Below, one piece after another: positions 17,215-24,428 of a DNA stretch of 64,000 nucleotides. Origin of the DNA: Ruminococcus sp. (GTDB taxonomy: Bacteria > Bacillota > Clostridia > Oscillospirales > Ruminococcaceae); NCBI GenBank assembly GCA_015066785.1, contig SVNT01000005.1:1-64000 (forward strand), given 5' to 3'. A program made the position numbers and the translations under genes. The first letter of the stretch is position 1, and each line of letters begins with the position of its first letter. The notes under the pieces were generated by a model that was not told where the DNA came from, searched no databases, and saw only the letters and a program-made list of their open reading frames with translations.

Positions 17215-17243
17215 TTTGTAGAAAAAATCAAAAACTGCGTCAA
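17215..17243 (-). promoter_or_regulatory. Possible promoter of the sigma-factor operon
   Basis: Minus strand TTGACG (17243-17238), 17-base spacer, TACAAA (17220-17215). It would leave a leader of about 135 bases before the sigma-factor start. The -10 is weak. Confidence 0.35.
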
Positions 17244-17285
17244 TTATCCAAATCGGATTGTGCATAATAACAAATCAACAGAAAG

Positions 17286-17475
17286 AATAAATGCCCTCTT
17301 TTTAAAAAGAGAGCATTTATTTGCATTATGATATGGAGAAAGATAAGATATTCCAGATGGCTGTGATACATCCACCGGGGTAAGCGCCGTATCACAAGAG
17401 GGGAGCTGTCTTGGGGGTGACAGCTTTGTTTCGCCATCCGTCTTTATACCTTTACGGTATGGTTGAAGTATACCG
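17286..17475. other. Non-coding region with four hairpins, strand unknown
   Basis: No gene fits here. Four inverted repeats occur in 190 bases: AATAAATGC / GCATTTATT extended by a CTCTTTTT / AAAAAGAG core (17286-17321); GTGATAC / GTATCAC (17363-17395); AGCTGTC / GACAGCT (17404-17425); and ATACC / GGTAT with a competing GGTAT / ATACC pairing (17446-17474). It lies past the histidine-kinase stop on the minus strand, so it may be a structured 3' untranslated region ending in the AT-rich hairpin, or a separate small RNA on either strand. Confidence 0.4.
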
Positions 17476-17521
17476 CCCGTTTGTGATAATTGTGTGAAAA
17501 CCACGGGAAAGGTAAACGAAA

Positions 17522-18952
17522 TCAGAGGATTATCTCAAACCAGAAGGTACTTCCTTCGCCGACCTTCGATTCAACACCGAAGGGATAGGAGTGCGATTTC
17601 AGTATCGACTTTACGATAGAAAGTCCCAGCCCTGTGCCGATTATGTCACGGCGTGATTTCTCCGCACGGTAGTATCTGTCGAATATCACGGGGAGCAACT
17701 CCTCGTCTATTCCGTCGCCGTGGTCGGTAACTTCTATCCTTACTCTGTCGGCGGAATTTTTCTGACGGATGTTTATCTCCCTGCTGTCGCCCGAATAGTT
17801 CACGGCGTTATTGATAAGGTTGTATATTACCTGTTCGATTTTCAGCACATCCGCCTTTACGGTGATGTTGCCGTCGCTTTCGAATGTGAAATCATACCCC
17901 TGCTGTTCGGAAAGAAGCGTGTATCTTCCGAGGATTTCCGTCAGTTTTTCGGTTATGTCAAATTCCGATATGGTGAGAGGCTGGTTTCCGCTTTCGATTT
18001 TCGAAAGGTCGAGTATATCGTTCACGAGCAGGGCAAGCCTGTCGCTTTCCTGTATGATTATGTTGAGGTGCTCCTCACGCTTTTCGGGGTTGTCGCCCGA
18101 CAGGTCACGAATCATTTCGGCGTATGCCTTCACCATAGTCAGCGGAGTTCTCAGGTCGTGCGAAATGTTCGCAATAAGCTCACGGCGCAGGTTGTCAACC
18201 TTTGAAATTTCGGTAGAGGCGTAGTTCAGCGTTGTGGCGAGAGCCTCCGCCTCCTCATAGCCTCTGCCGTCGAATTCGACATTGAAATTGCCCTCGGCGA
18301 GAGCGTGTGCCGACTTTGTAATCTTCATAATCGGGCGGGAAATCATTCTCGCCATGAACAGCGAAATTATCATCCCGAGGCCGAGAAGCGTCAGCGTGAT
18401 ATAGAACATCTGCTTCATCAGTATGTTCATTGTCGATACCAGCGGGTCAAGCGAGGTATCGAGGAAGATGAACCCCAGCGGTTCTTCGGGCGTACCGATG
18501 AGCGTTGCATACAGCAGGGTTGTCGAGTGCAGCTTATCGTTCATTGCTATAAGCTGTATCTTGTTGTCGGGGCTGTTGAGTATCATTTCACGGTACTGGT
18601 TCATAAGATTGTTGTCTTTGTTCGGAATAGCACTTCCGCCCGCAAGTACATCGGCTTCGTAGAGTGTGTTCCCCTCAAAGTCGGTGATTTTGATACTTAT
18701 GCCGTTATCGTATGCCGCCTGGTCAAAGATTTCCTTGTAGTTTTCATTCGTGATTTCCGCCGAAATTATTTTCCCGACATTTTTTATATTTGCGATTTTC
18801 TCGTTCTGATAGGTTATCGGCATGATTACAAGCTGAAATACCCAGAGAAGAAGTATCACAAACAGAATGAAAACCATGAAATAAAGCCATATCGTATAGC
18901 GGAGGTTCTGCGTAAAGCGTATTCCGCCCGACTTTTTATTGTCAGCTTTCAA
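17522..18952 (-). CDS. Membrane sensor histidine kinase
   Basis: A kinase of about 476 residues. The first membrane helix is near 20-45 (WLYFMVFILFVILLLWVFQLVI), then comes an extracytoplasmic sensor loop of about 120 residues, a second helix near 185-208, a HAMP linker, a HisKA domain with the phospho-accepting histidine in ANISHDLRTPL, and an ATPase domain with N box (YNLINNAVNYS), G1 (DHGDGIDEE) and G2 (GTGLGLSIV). I prefer the TTG at 18952, which follows GGGG and overlaps the regulator gene by 11 bases; a GTG at 18970 has no ribosome binding site. The signal is unknown. Confidence 0.92.
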   Translation of the reverse strand: MKADNKKSGGIRFTQNLRYTIWLYFMVFILFVILLLWVFQLVIMPITYQNEKIANIKNVGKIISAEITNENYKEIFDQAAYDNGISIKITDFEGNTLYEADVLAGGSAIPNKDNNLMNQYREMILNSPDNKIQLIAMNDKLHSTTLLYATLIGTPEEPLGFIFLDTSLDPLVSTMNILMKQMFYITLTLLGLGMIISLFMARMISRPIMKITKSAHALAEGNFNVEFDGRGYEEAEALATTLNYASTEISKVDNLRRELIANISHDLRTPLTMVKAYAEMIRDLSGDNPEKREEHLNIIIQESDRLALLVNDILDLSKIESGNQPLTISEFDITEKLTEILGRYTLLSEQQGYDFTFESDGNITVKADVLKIEQVIYNLINNAVNYSGDSREINIRQKNSADRVRIEVTDHGDGIDEELLPVIFDRYYRAEKSRRDIIGTGLGLSIVKSILKSHSYPFGVESKVGEGSTFWFEIIL

Positions 18953-19613
18953 ATTTATACCCCATTCCACGAAGCGTTATTATGAATTTGCGGTATTCCC
19001 CGAGGCTGTTGCGGAGCATCTTGATGTGTGTGTCAACAGTTCTGTCGTCGCCGAAAAAGTCAAAGCCCCAGACCTTTTCGAGCAGCTTTTCACGGGAAAG
19101 TGCAATCCCTTTGTTCTGCACAAGGAAGAAAAGCAGGTCGTATTCCTTCGGCGTCATTGATACACGCTCGCCGTTTACATAGACCTCACGGCCTGCGATG
19201 TCAATGCAGAGCCCCTCGAATGTCATACGGGTTTCGTTGGGCGTGTTCTGCGCAGAATTGCGCTTGAGCAGGATTTTTATTCTTGCCATAAGCTCCTTCG
19301 GTGAAAATGGCTTTACGACATAGTCCTCGGCGCCGATTTCAAAGCCGAACAGCTTGTCGTATTCTTCTCCACGGGCGGAGAGCATTATCACGGGCGTCTG
19401 CCGTATTTTGTTGATTTCCTTGCAGGCGGAAAAACCGTCGAGGCGGGGCATCATTATATCCATAACGATAAGGTCGAAATTCTGCCTGCGGCACATTTCA
19501 ACAGCCTCCATACCGTCCTCAGCCTCGAATACTTCGTAACCTTCAAATTCGGCGTATTCTTTTACTACATTCCGTATATTTTTCTCATCATCTACAACAA
19601 GTATAGTCGCCAT
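18942..19613 (-). CDS. OmpR/PhoB-family response regulator
   Basis: A 223-residue regulator. The start at 19613 follows AGGAGGAAGAG. The receiver domain (1-118) has the acidic pair DDE at 8-10, the phospho-acceptor D52 in LIVMDIMMPRLDG, and the conserved lysine in VVKPFSPKEL. The C-terminal winged helix (about 130-222) has the recognition pattern LLEKVWGFDFFGDDRTVDTHIKMLR. It is co-transcribed with the kinase gene that overlaps its end. The pair resembles envelope-stress or nutrient-sensing systems, but the regulon cannot be read from the sequence. Confidence 0.95.
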   Translation of the reverse strand: MATILVVDDEKNIRNVVKEYAEFEGYEVFEAEDGMEAVEMCRRQNFDLIVMDIMMPRLDGFSACKEINKIRQTPVIMLSARGEEYDKLFGFEIGAEDYVVKPFSPKELMARIKILLKRNSAQNTPNETRMTFEGLCIDIAGREVYVNGERVSMTPKEYDLLFFLVQNKGIALSREKLLEKVWGFDFFGDDRTVDTHIKMLRNSLGEYRKFIITLRGMGYKFES

Positions 19614-19751
19614 AATCTCTTCCTCCTGTATCATAATGGAAATATTTGATTTTTGTGGATTTTTCTCTGTAAATATTAACATTATTCTGTGAAATTTATG
19701 TGAAAAATAGTAAAAAATATTTTTGTAATGGTGATATTTCACAACTTTCTA

Positions 19752-19780
19752 TTGACCAAAATACATATTAATTGTATAAT
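19752..19780 (+). promoter_or_regulatory. Promoter of the PAS-GGDEF-EAL gene
   Basis: TTGACC (19752-19757), 17-base spacer, TATAAT (19775-19780). Transcription would begin near 19787, giving an untranslated leader of about 100 bases. Confidence 0.65.
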
Positions 19781-19802
19781 TAAAATGAATTATTATGGTA
19801 TT

Positions 19803-19865
19803 ATTGGTGTTTTTACCAATCTGACACATTAAATTGAACGGGATGTTCTTGGCAGGAACTCCCGT
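19803..19865 (+). promoter_or_regulatory. Two-hairpin leader of the PAS-GGDEF-EAL gene
   Basis: ATTGGT / ACCAAT closes a 6-base loop (19803-19820). A second stem, ACGGGA / TCCCGT plus GTTC / GAAC with one bulge, closes a 7-base loop (19838-19865). It does not match the conserved core of c-di-GMP riboswitches as I remember them. It could affect mRNA stability or translation. Confidence 0.3.
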
Positions 19866-19890
19866 GTGACTTCAGCAAGGGGGAAAAATT

Positions 19891-22146
19891 GTGAATATCC
19901 GCAACAGAATAGTTTCCGTTCTGATTGTTACGGTGTCGTTGCTGCTCGCAGCGTTCTGTTACACGGCGCCGAGATACATCGACGGATTTTCCGAAGCGCT
20001 TTCATTCCTGACAACAATAGCATTTCTCGTCATAGCAGTGGGGTATCTTGTTGTAATGCTGCTCAGAAGCAGGTCGGCTTACGACAAGAACGAGGAGATA
20101 CTCACGCACCTTCTTCAGAGCGTCGGCGCTATGGTTGTCATGTGGGACAAAAACCGCAACTGCATCAGCGTGAATGAAACCTTCACAAACATCACAGGGC
20201 TTACAATCGAAGACCTTCGAGAAAGAAAGTCGATAAACCGTATTGTCAGCGGTCTTGATGCAAGCGACAAGAAGAACATCACCAAAAAGGACATAAGCGT
20301 GGACATTGTCGCAAAGGACGGCACGCATATACAGTCGGTATGGAACACAAGCCTCATAAAGAGCGAGGGCAAAAAGGTATACGTATCCGTCGGTATGGAC
20401 ACTACCAAGGACTACGAAATGCAGAGAAAACTTTACTCTTTCTCCAGAGAGCTTGCCGAAACCGAAAACCGCTACACACTCTCGATGGAGCTTTCCGAAA
20501 TCGGCGTAATGCTCAAAAAATGCGGAAACGACAACTTCTATATTTCCGAGCAGTTCCAGACTATGATAGGAATATCAAACGATTTCGTTCCCGTAGCAAC
20601 GATAAGAGAGCGTGTCCACCCGAACGACAGGGTTGTATTCGACACTTACTGCTCGCTTGACGAAAGCAACGCAAAGACGCACTCAAAGGTAAGCAGTATT
20701 GAAATCCGCATACTTTCCGCCGATGACACATACCATTGGTATCTGTTCAGATACAAGGTGTCCGAGCATACCGACGGCGTTATGATAGGCGGCGCAATCC
20801 TCGACATAACAAAGGATAAGACCAAGGACGCACTCATCGAAGAAATGGCGTATGTCGATGATGTAACGGGAATATCCAACAGAAACAAATTCATGATGAT
20901 AGGCCAGGAAACATATGATTGCAGCGTTGAACTCGGCTGTGCGTACTGGCTGGTTATCCTCGATATTGACAACTTCCACATAATAAACGACACCTGCGGA
21001 TACAAGAACGGAAATATTCTCCTCAAATCCGTGGCACAGGTTCTTCTGAAGAACAGTCAGGGCAGTAGCTTTGTTGCAAGAATAGGCGGAGATAATTTTG
21101 CAATTCTCATCAAGGACGACGGCGACGCAAATCACCATGTGGAAATAATAAAGAAAATTCAGGAAGAAATCGGCGGTCTTGCAACGGGAATGTTCGCAAC
21201 GCAGACAATCACCTGCTCTGCGGGCTACTGCAGAATGCCCGAAGACGCTCCGAGCTTTGACAAGGCGATTGACTACGCCGAATTCGCACTCAGCCTCAGC
21301 GACGACGCAAGAGGCACGATTATGCGTTACAACCGTAAGATGCACGACAGCATAATCGCAGGAAACGCAATCGAAAACGAGCTTGCAAAGGCTCTCGAAA
21401 ACAACGAACTCGTACTTTACTACCAGCCGAAGATAAACCTCTCCAACGGGGAGATTTTTGGTATGGAAGCACTGATAAGATGGGTAAAGCCGAACGGGCA
21501 GGTTGTTCCGCCGAATATGTTTATTCCCGTTGCGGAAAAATCACTGCTCATCACAAAAATAAGCAGGTTTGTTCTTCGTGAAGCCTGCCGTCAGAACAAG
21601 GAATGGCAGGACAAGGGACTGCCGAAGATTACAGTTTCGGTGAACCTTACCTCAACCGACTTCTACCAGTCGGATGTACTTGAGGAAATGAAGAAAATCC
21701 TTTCCGAAACAGGACTTGAGCCTTCATGCCTTGAAATTGAGCTTACAGAATCATTGGCACTCAAGGACATTGACCAGGCTGTATACCAGATGAACGAAAT
21801 CAAAAAGCTCGGCGTAAAGCTCGCTATGGACGATTTCGGCACGGGATACTCCTCGCTCAGCTACATTCAGGTGTTACCGATTACTCTCCTCAAGCTCGAC
21901 CGTTCATTCGTAATGTATCTTGAGGATGACGAGGTTTCAAGAGAGATTGTTTCCGCAGTTATCAGAATTGCAAAGTCAAAGCAGATTGAAACAATCGCAG
22001 AGGGAATTGAAACGCAGAGTCAGGTTGAAATCCTGAAAAATTCGGGTTGTGATCACGCACAGGGCTTCTTCTTCGGAAAGCCTATGCCCGCAGACGAATT
22101 CGAGAAATTTGTCCGTGAACACGCAGGAAAGAAAATGATAGTATAA
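19891..22146 (+). CDS. PAS-GGDEF-EAL cyclic-di-GMP protein
   Basis: A 751-residue protein that starts at a GTG behind AAGGGGG. Two N-terminal membrane helices (about 1-55) anchor it; PAS-like regions cover about 70-190 and 200-300; GGDEF spans about 315-480 and EAL about 490-745. The cyclase motif is ARIGGDNFAIL, with N in place of the catalytic E of GGDEF, so synthesis of c-di-GMP is unlikely. The EAL domain keeps its key residues (GMEALIRW, ELTES, MDDFGTGYSSL, LKLDRSF), consistent with active phosphodiesterase. The degenerate domain may bind GTP as a regulator. It is monocistronic and ends at a strong terminator. Confidence 0.93.
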   Translation: MNIRNRIVSVLIVTVSLLLAAFCYTAPRYIDGFSEALSFLTTIAFLVIAVGYLVVMLLRSRSAYDKNEEILTHLLQSVGAMVVMWDKNRNCISVNETFTNITGLTIEDLRERKSINRIVSGLDASDKKNITKKDISVDIVAKDGTHIQSVWNTSLIKSEGKKVYVSVGMDTTKDYEMQRKLYSFSRELAETENRYTLSMELSEIGVMLKKCGNDNFYISEQFQTMIGISNDFVPVATIRERVHPNDRVVFDTYCSLDESNAKTHSKVSSIEIRILSADDTYHWYLFRYKVSEHTDGVMIGGAILDITKDKTKDALIEEMAYVDDVTGISNRNKFMMIGQETYDCSVELGCAYWLVILDIDNFHIINDTCGYKNGNILLKSVAQVLLKNSQGSSFVARIGGDNFAILIKDDGDANHHVEIIKKIQEEIGGLATGMFATQTITCSAGYCRMPEDAPSFDKAIDYAEFALSLSDDARGTIMRYNRKMHDSIIAGNAIENELAKALENNELVLYYQPKINLSNGEIFGMEALIRWVKPNGQVVPPNMFIPVAEKSLLITKISRFVLREACRQNKEWQDKGLPKITVSVNLTSTDFYQSDVLEEMKKILSETGLEPSCLEIELTESLALKDIDQAVYQMNEIKKLGVKLAMDDFGTGYSSLSYIQVLPITLLKLDRSFVMYLEDDEVSREIVSAVIRIAKSKQIETIAEGIETQSQVEILKNSGCDHAQGFFFGKPMPADEFEKFVREHAGKKMIV

Positions 22147-22149
22147 CAG

Positions 22150-22181
22150 CAAAACCGCACGGGATTTCCGTGCGGTTTTTT
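22150..22181 (+). terminator. Terminator of the GGDEF-EAL gene
   Basis: A 12-bp stem AAAACCGCACGG / CCGTGCGGTTTT with loop GATTT and a T run, directly after the stop codon. Confidence 0.9.
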
Positions 22182-22187
22182 GTTGCG

Positions 22188-22225
22188 AAAAGGCACCGTA
22201 CAGTATAATCTGCACGGTGCCTTTT
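22188..22225 (-). terminator. Terminator of nrdR
   Basis: A 10-bp stem AAGGCACCGT / ACGGTGCCTT (22190-22199 with 22214-22223), T-rich on both sides. It lies past the nrdR stop codon on the minus strand and back to back with the GGDEF-EAL terminator. Confidence 0.8.
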
Positions 22226-22244
22226 CTTTGGTATGGTATGGTTC

Positions 22245-22691
22245 TTATTTTTTTCCGAGTTCCGAAATAATGCGGATAAAGCTGTCTACATCGTTGAAAT
22301 CCTTGTACACGCTTGCAAATCTTACGTACGCTACATGGTCGATTTTTTCGAGCTTTTCGAGAATCATATCTCCTATATCGGAGCTTTTTGCCTGATTCTG
22401 CATAGCGTTTGCATACTGATTTTCGATGTCGTCAACCATCTTGTCAACAACATCCACGCTTACGGGACGCTTTTTTATAGCCGTGTAGATACCCTTTATC
22501 AGCTTGTTGCGGTCGAACGGCTCGTATGTTCCGTCACGCTTGAGTACCATAAGCAAGGGCATTTCAACGCTTTCGTATGTTGTGAAACGCTTTCCGCAGT
22601 TTCCGCACTCACGGCGACGGCGTTTCTTTCCGTCAACGGGGCGGGAGTCTATAACCTTTGTGTCTTCATATTCGCAAAATGGACAACGCAT
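22245..22691 (-). CDS. nrdR: Ribonucleotide reductase repressor NrdR
   Basis: A 148-residue repressor of ribonucleotide reductase genes. The N-terminal zinc ribbon has CPFC at 3-6 and CGNCGKRFTTYE near 29-40; an ATP-cone covers about 49-139 (VLKRDGTYEPFDRNKLIKGI). NrdR senses ATP/dATP through the cone and binds paired NrdR boxes. No nrd genes are in the window, so it acts at a distance here. The length is normal. A ribosome binding site (GAGGTG) precedes the ATG. Confidence 0.97.
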   Translation of the reverse strand: MRCPFCEYEDTKVIDSRPVDGKKRRRRECGNCGKRFTTYESVEMPLLMVLKRDGTYEPFDRNKLIKGIYTAIKKRPVSVDVVDKMVDDIENQYANAMQNQAKSSDIGDMILEKLEKIDHVAYVRFASVYKDFNDVDSFIRIISELGKK

Positions 22692-22729
22692 ATCTGCACC
22701 TCATATTACATTTAGTATATTTTGATATA

Positions 22730-22757
22730 ATTATACCATAAATATTGAATTTGTCAA
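22730..22757 (-). promoter_or_regulatory. Promoter of nrdR
   Basis: Minus strand TTGACA (22757-22752), 16-base spacer, TATAAT (22735-22730). It overlaps the stop codon of the upstream DUF6514 gene. Confidence 0.6.
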
Positions 22758-23029
22758 CTTTTGACCGAAAAAATGTCGGCTATGTAGTTTTCTGCCACGT
22801 CCTTCAATGTGCACGGCAGAACCAGATTTTCCACCGCCATATCGAAGAAACGCACAGCGGTTTCCATATCTGCGGATATGTCGTCTACGGCCGCAGTTTC
22901 AGGCGTTTCGCCGAAAAGCGTGGATGTCACCGTCACGCCGTAGCGGTGTATACCGTTGTCGTTTGTTTCAGTCAGACTGTATTTCAATGCCCCTTTCCCG
23001 ATAATTCTTTCTCTGATGATTCCGTTCAT
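22754..23029 (-). CDS. DUF6514 family protein, likely Spo0A-controlled
   Basis: A 91-residue soluble protein. The start at 23029 follows GGAGGT. The pattern matches my memory of DUF6514 in Clostridia: a beta-rich N-terminal half (ALKYSLTETNDNGIHRYGVTV), an acidic helix (DISADMETAVRFFDMAVEN) and the closing segment VLPCTLKDVAENYIADI. Members have no proven function but occur in spore formers. Three Spo0A boxes lie upstream of its promoter, which suggests onset-of-sporulation control. It lies just upstream of nrdR, whose promoter overlaps its stop. Confidence 0.75.
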   Translation of the reverse strand: MNGIIRERIIGKGALKYSLTETNDNGIHRYGVTVTSTLFGETPETAAVDDISADMETAVRFFDMAVENLVLPCTLKDVAENYIADIFSVKS

Positions 23030-23067
23030 TTTCAAATACCTCCGTGTATTTTGTGGCGGCCCCCTTT

Positions 23068-23105
23068 GAAGACGGGACGCAAAGCGATAATGCGAACCCG
23101 TCTTC
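23068..23105 (-). promoter_or_regulatory. Hairpin in the DUF6514 5' untranslated region
   Basis: A 9-bp perfect stem (GAAGACGGG / CCCGTCTTC) lies between the -10 box and the start codon. There is no T run, so it is more likely a stability or translation element than a terminator. Confidence 0.4.
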
Positions 23106-23119
23106 AGCCGCCAGTTGCC

Positions 23120-23125
23120 ATTATA
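23120..23125 (-). promoter_or_regulatory. -10 box of the DUF6514 promoter
   Basis: TATAAT on the minus strand (ATTATA on the plus). No -35 match is seen at the expected distance, as is common for promoters that need an activator. Confidence 0.5.
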
Positions 23126-23168
23126 GACTCGGATATTTTGCGTACGGAAGTGTGAGTTTTCTTCCTCT

Positions 23169-23195
23169 TTCGACAAAGTACGACAAAATTCGACA
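23169..23195. promoter_or_regulatory. Three Spo0A boxes at 10-bp spacing
   Basis: TTCGACA (23169-23175), TACGACA (23179-23185) and TTCGACA (23189-23195) repeat at exactly 10 bp, one helical turn. TTCGACA is the reverse complement of TGTCGAA, the consensus Spo0A box. They lie about 45-75 bases upstream of the DUF6514 -10 box and between divergent operons, so Spo0A could act on both. Confidence 0.7.
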
Positions 23196-23322
23196 AAAGA
23201 TTGTGGAGAATGATAGAAAAATCCACGGAGAAATAACCAATGTGTTGAAAATCCGCCCGACGAATTCACATATTATTCGGAATTTATGCGTTTTTTATCA
23301 ATCGGTTTTTCCGTATTTTCTG

Positions 23323-23329
23323 CATACAT
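23323..23329 (+). promoter_or_regulatory. Possible sporulation-sigma -10 element
   Basis: CATACAT resembles the -10 sequence read by SigE/SigG and lies about 40 bases before the DUF421 gene. I see no clear -35 partner, so this is tentative. Confidence 0.3.
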
Positions 23330-23367
23330 TTTCCGCTTCAGGTCAAACTAACTACGAGGTGAAGGGT

Positions 23368-24039
23368 ATGCTTATTGTATTTCTGCGTGCGATTGTACTT
23401 TATATTTTCGTTATATTTGCAATACGGCTGATGGGAAAACGTCAGATAGGAGAGCTTCAGCCGTCGGAGCTTGTTGTGACAATTCTCGTGTCGAACATTG
23501 CCACACTTCCGATAGAGGATACCTCCATACCGATGTCTTTGGGGATACTTCCGATACTCATTCTCGTCTGCCTTGATGTGATAATGTCGGGTGCCACGCT
23601 GAAATTCCGACGACTGCGGAGTATAATTTCGGGCAACCCGAAGATTATAATCCGTGACGGTGTTCTTGACCAGAAGCAGATGAAAATTCTCCGCTTTTCA
23701 CTTGACGATATTATGGAGGCACTTCATCAGGACGGCGTTTTTGATATATCCGAGGTGCAGTTTGCGATAGTTGAAACAACGGGGAAGATTTCGGTCTACC
23801 AGAAACCTGAATATCAGCCACTCACGAACGGCGACGCAGGTGTGACGAAAAAGGCGAAAAATCCGCCTGCAATCATAATCAACGACGGGATAGTGATTGA
23901 CGACGCACTCCCCTCGGTGAAGATAAACCGTGGCTGGATTGACAAGCTGCTCAGCAGGAAGGGGCTTTCCGTGCGGGACGTTTTTCTTCTTACGGTGAGC
24001 GAAGACCTGTCATACAATCTTATAAAAAAGGAGAGATGA
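23368..24039 (+). CDS. DUF421 (YetF-like) membrane protein
   Basis: A 223-residue protein. The ATG at 23368 follows GAGGTGAAGGG; reading further upstream gives non-coding sequence. There are three membrane helices in the first 80 residues (LRAIVLYIFVIFAIRLMG; ELVVTILVSNIATL; SLGILPILILVCLDVIMSG), then the cytoplasmic DUF421 domain (about 90-215) with the GKPK-like NPKIIIRDGVLDQKQMK. DUF421 proteins of Bacillus influence spore heat resistance and inner-membrane properties, and this one leads an operon of germination genes, so a spore-membrane role is likely here. Confidence 0.9.
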   Translation: MLIVFLRAIVLYIFVIFAIRLMGKRQIGELQPSELVVTILVSNIATLPIEDTSIPMSLGILPILILVCLDVIMSGATLKFRRLRSIISGNPKIIIRDGVLDQKQMKILRFSLDDIMEALHQDGVFDISEVQFAIVETTGKISVYQKPEYQPLTNGDAGVTKKAKNPPAIIINDGIVIDDALPSVKINRGWIDKLLSRKGLSVRDVFLLTVSEDLSYNLIKKER

Positions 24040-24040
24040 T

Positions 24041-24418
24041 ATGCAAAGGGTAAAGCTGTGCATAGTTCTTCTGTCGCTGACATTTCTGGCGTCGCTTTCG
24101 GGAATGTTCTTCATCACCTATCACTGCAACGAGCTTTCGGGCGACATTACGAAGGCAAGGGACGCATATTATTCGGGCGACAAGGAAACCGCACTTGCGA
24201 TTATGGAAACCGCCGTGTCGGAGTGGAACAGGGATTGTCGTGCGTTTTCCTGCTTCGTCAAGGGGGAAAAGCTGATGGAACTCAACTCCTCGGTGTCGAG
24301 GCTTATTCCGTTTATGGAGTCCGACAACGACGAGCTTTCTGCGGAATTTATGACAACCCTCAGCCACCTTGAGCTGATGCACGAGGCGGAAATTCCGCAT
24401 ATATACAACATTTTCTGA
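24041..24418 (+). CDS. DUF4363 family protein
   Basis: A 125-residue protein with an N-terminal membrane helix (about 5-27, LCIVLLSLTFLASLSGMFFI) and a helical outer domain of paired amphipathic helices (DAYYSGDKETALAIMETAVSEW, RLIPFMESDNDELSAEFMTTL). DUF4363 genes commonly follow DUF421 genes in spore-forming Clostridia. It starts one base after the DUF421 stop, so translation is coupled. Its function is unknown beyond this association. Confidence 0.82.
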   Translation: MQRVKLCIVLLSLTFLASLSGMFFITYHCNELSGDITKARDAYYSGDKETALAIMETAVSEWNRDCRAFSCFVKGEKLMELNSSVSRLIPFMESDNDELSAEFMTTLSHLELMHEAEIPHIYNIF

Positions 24419-24428
24419 TGGAGGAATT

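Noticed and set aside
17240-17504. Two overlapping reading frames of 65 and 86 residues after the histidine kinase
   Set aside because: No ribosome binding site, repetitive hairpin DNA and no protein-like composition.
19787-19890. c-di-GMP riboswitch before the GGDEF-EAL gene
   Set aside because: The conserved core and its tetraloop-receptor pattern are not visible; only two simple hairpins are seen.
23044-23367. N-terminal extension of the DUF421 protein
   Set aside because: It would run through the Spo0A boxes and promoter region, and the family begins at the ATG at 23368.
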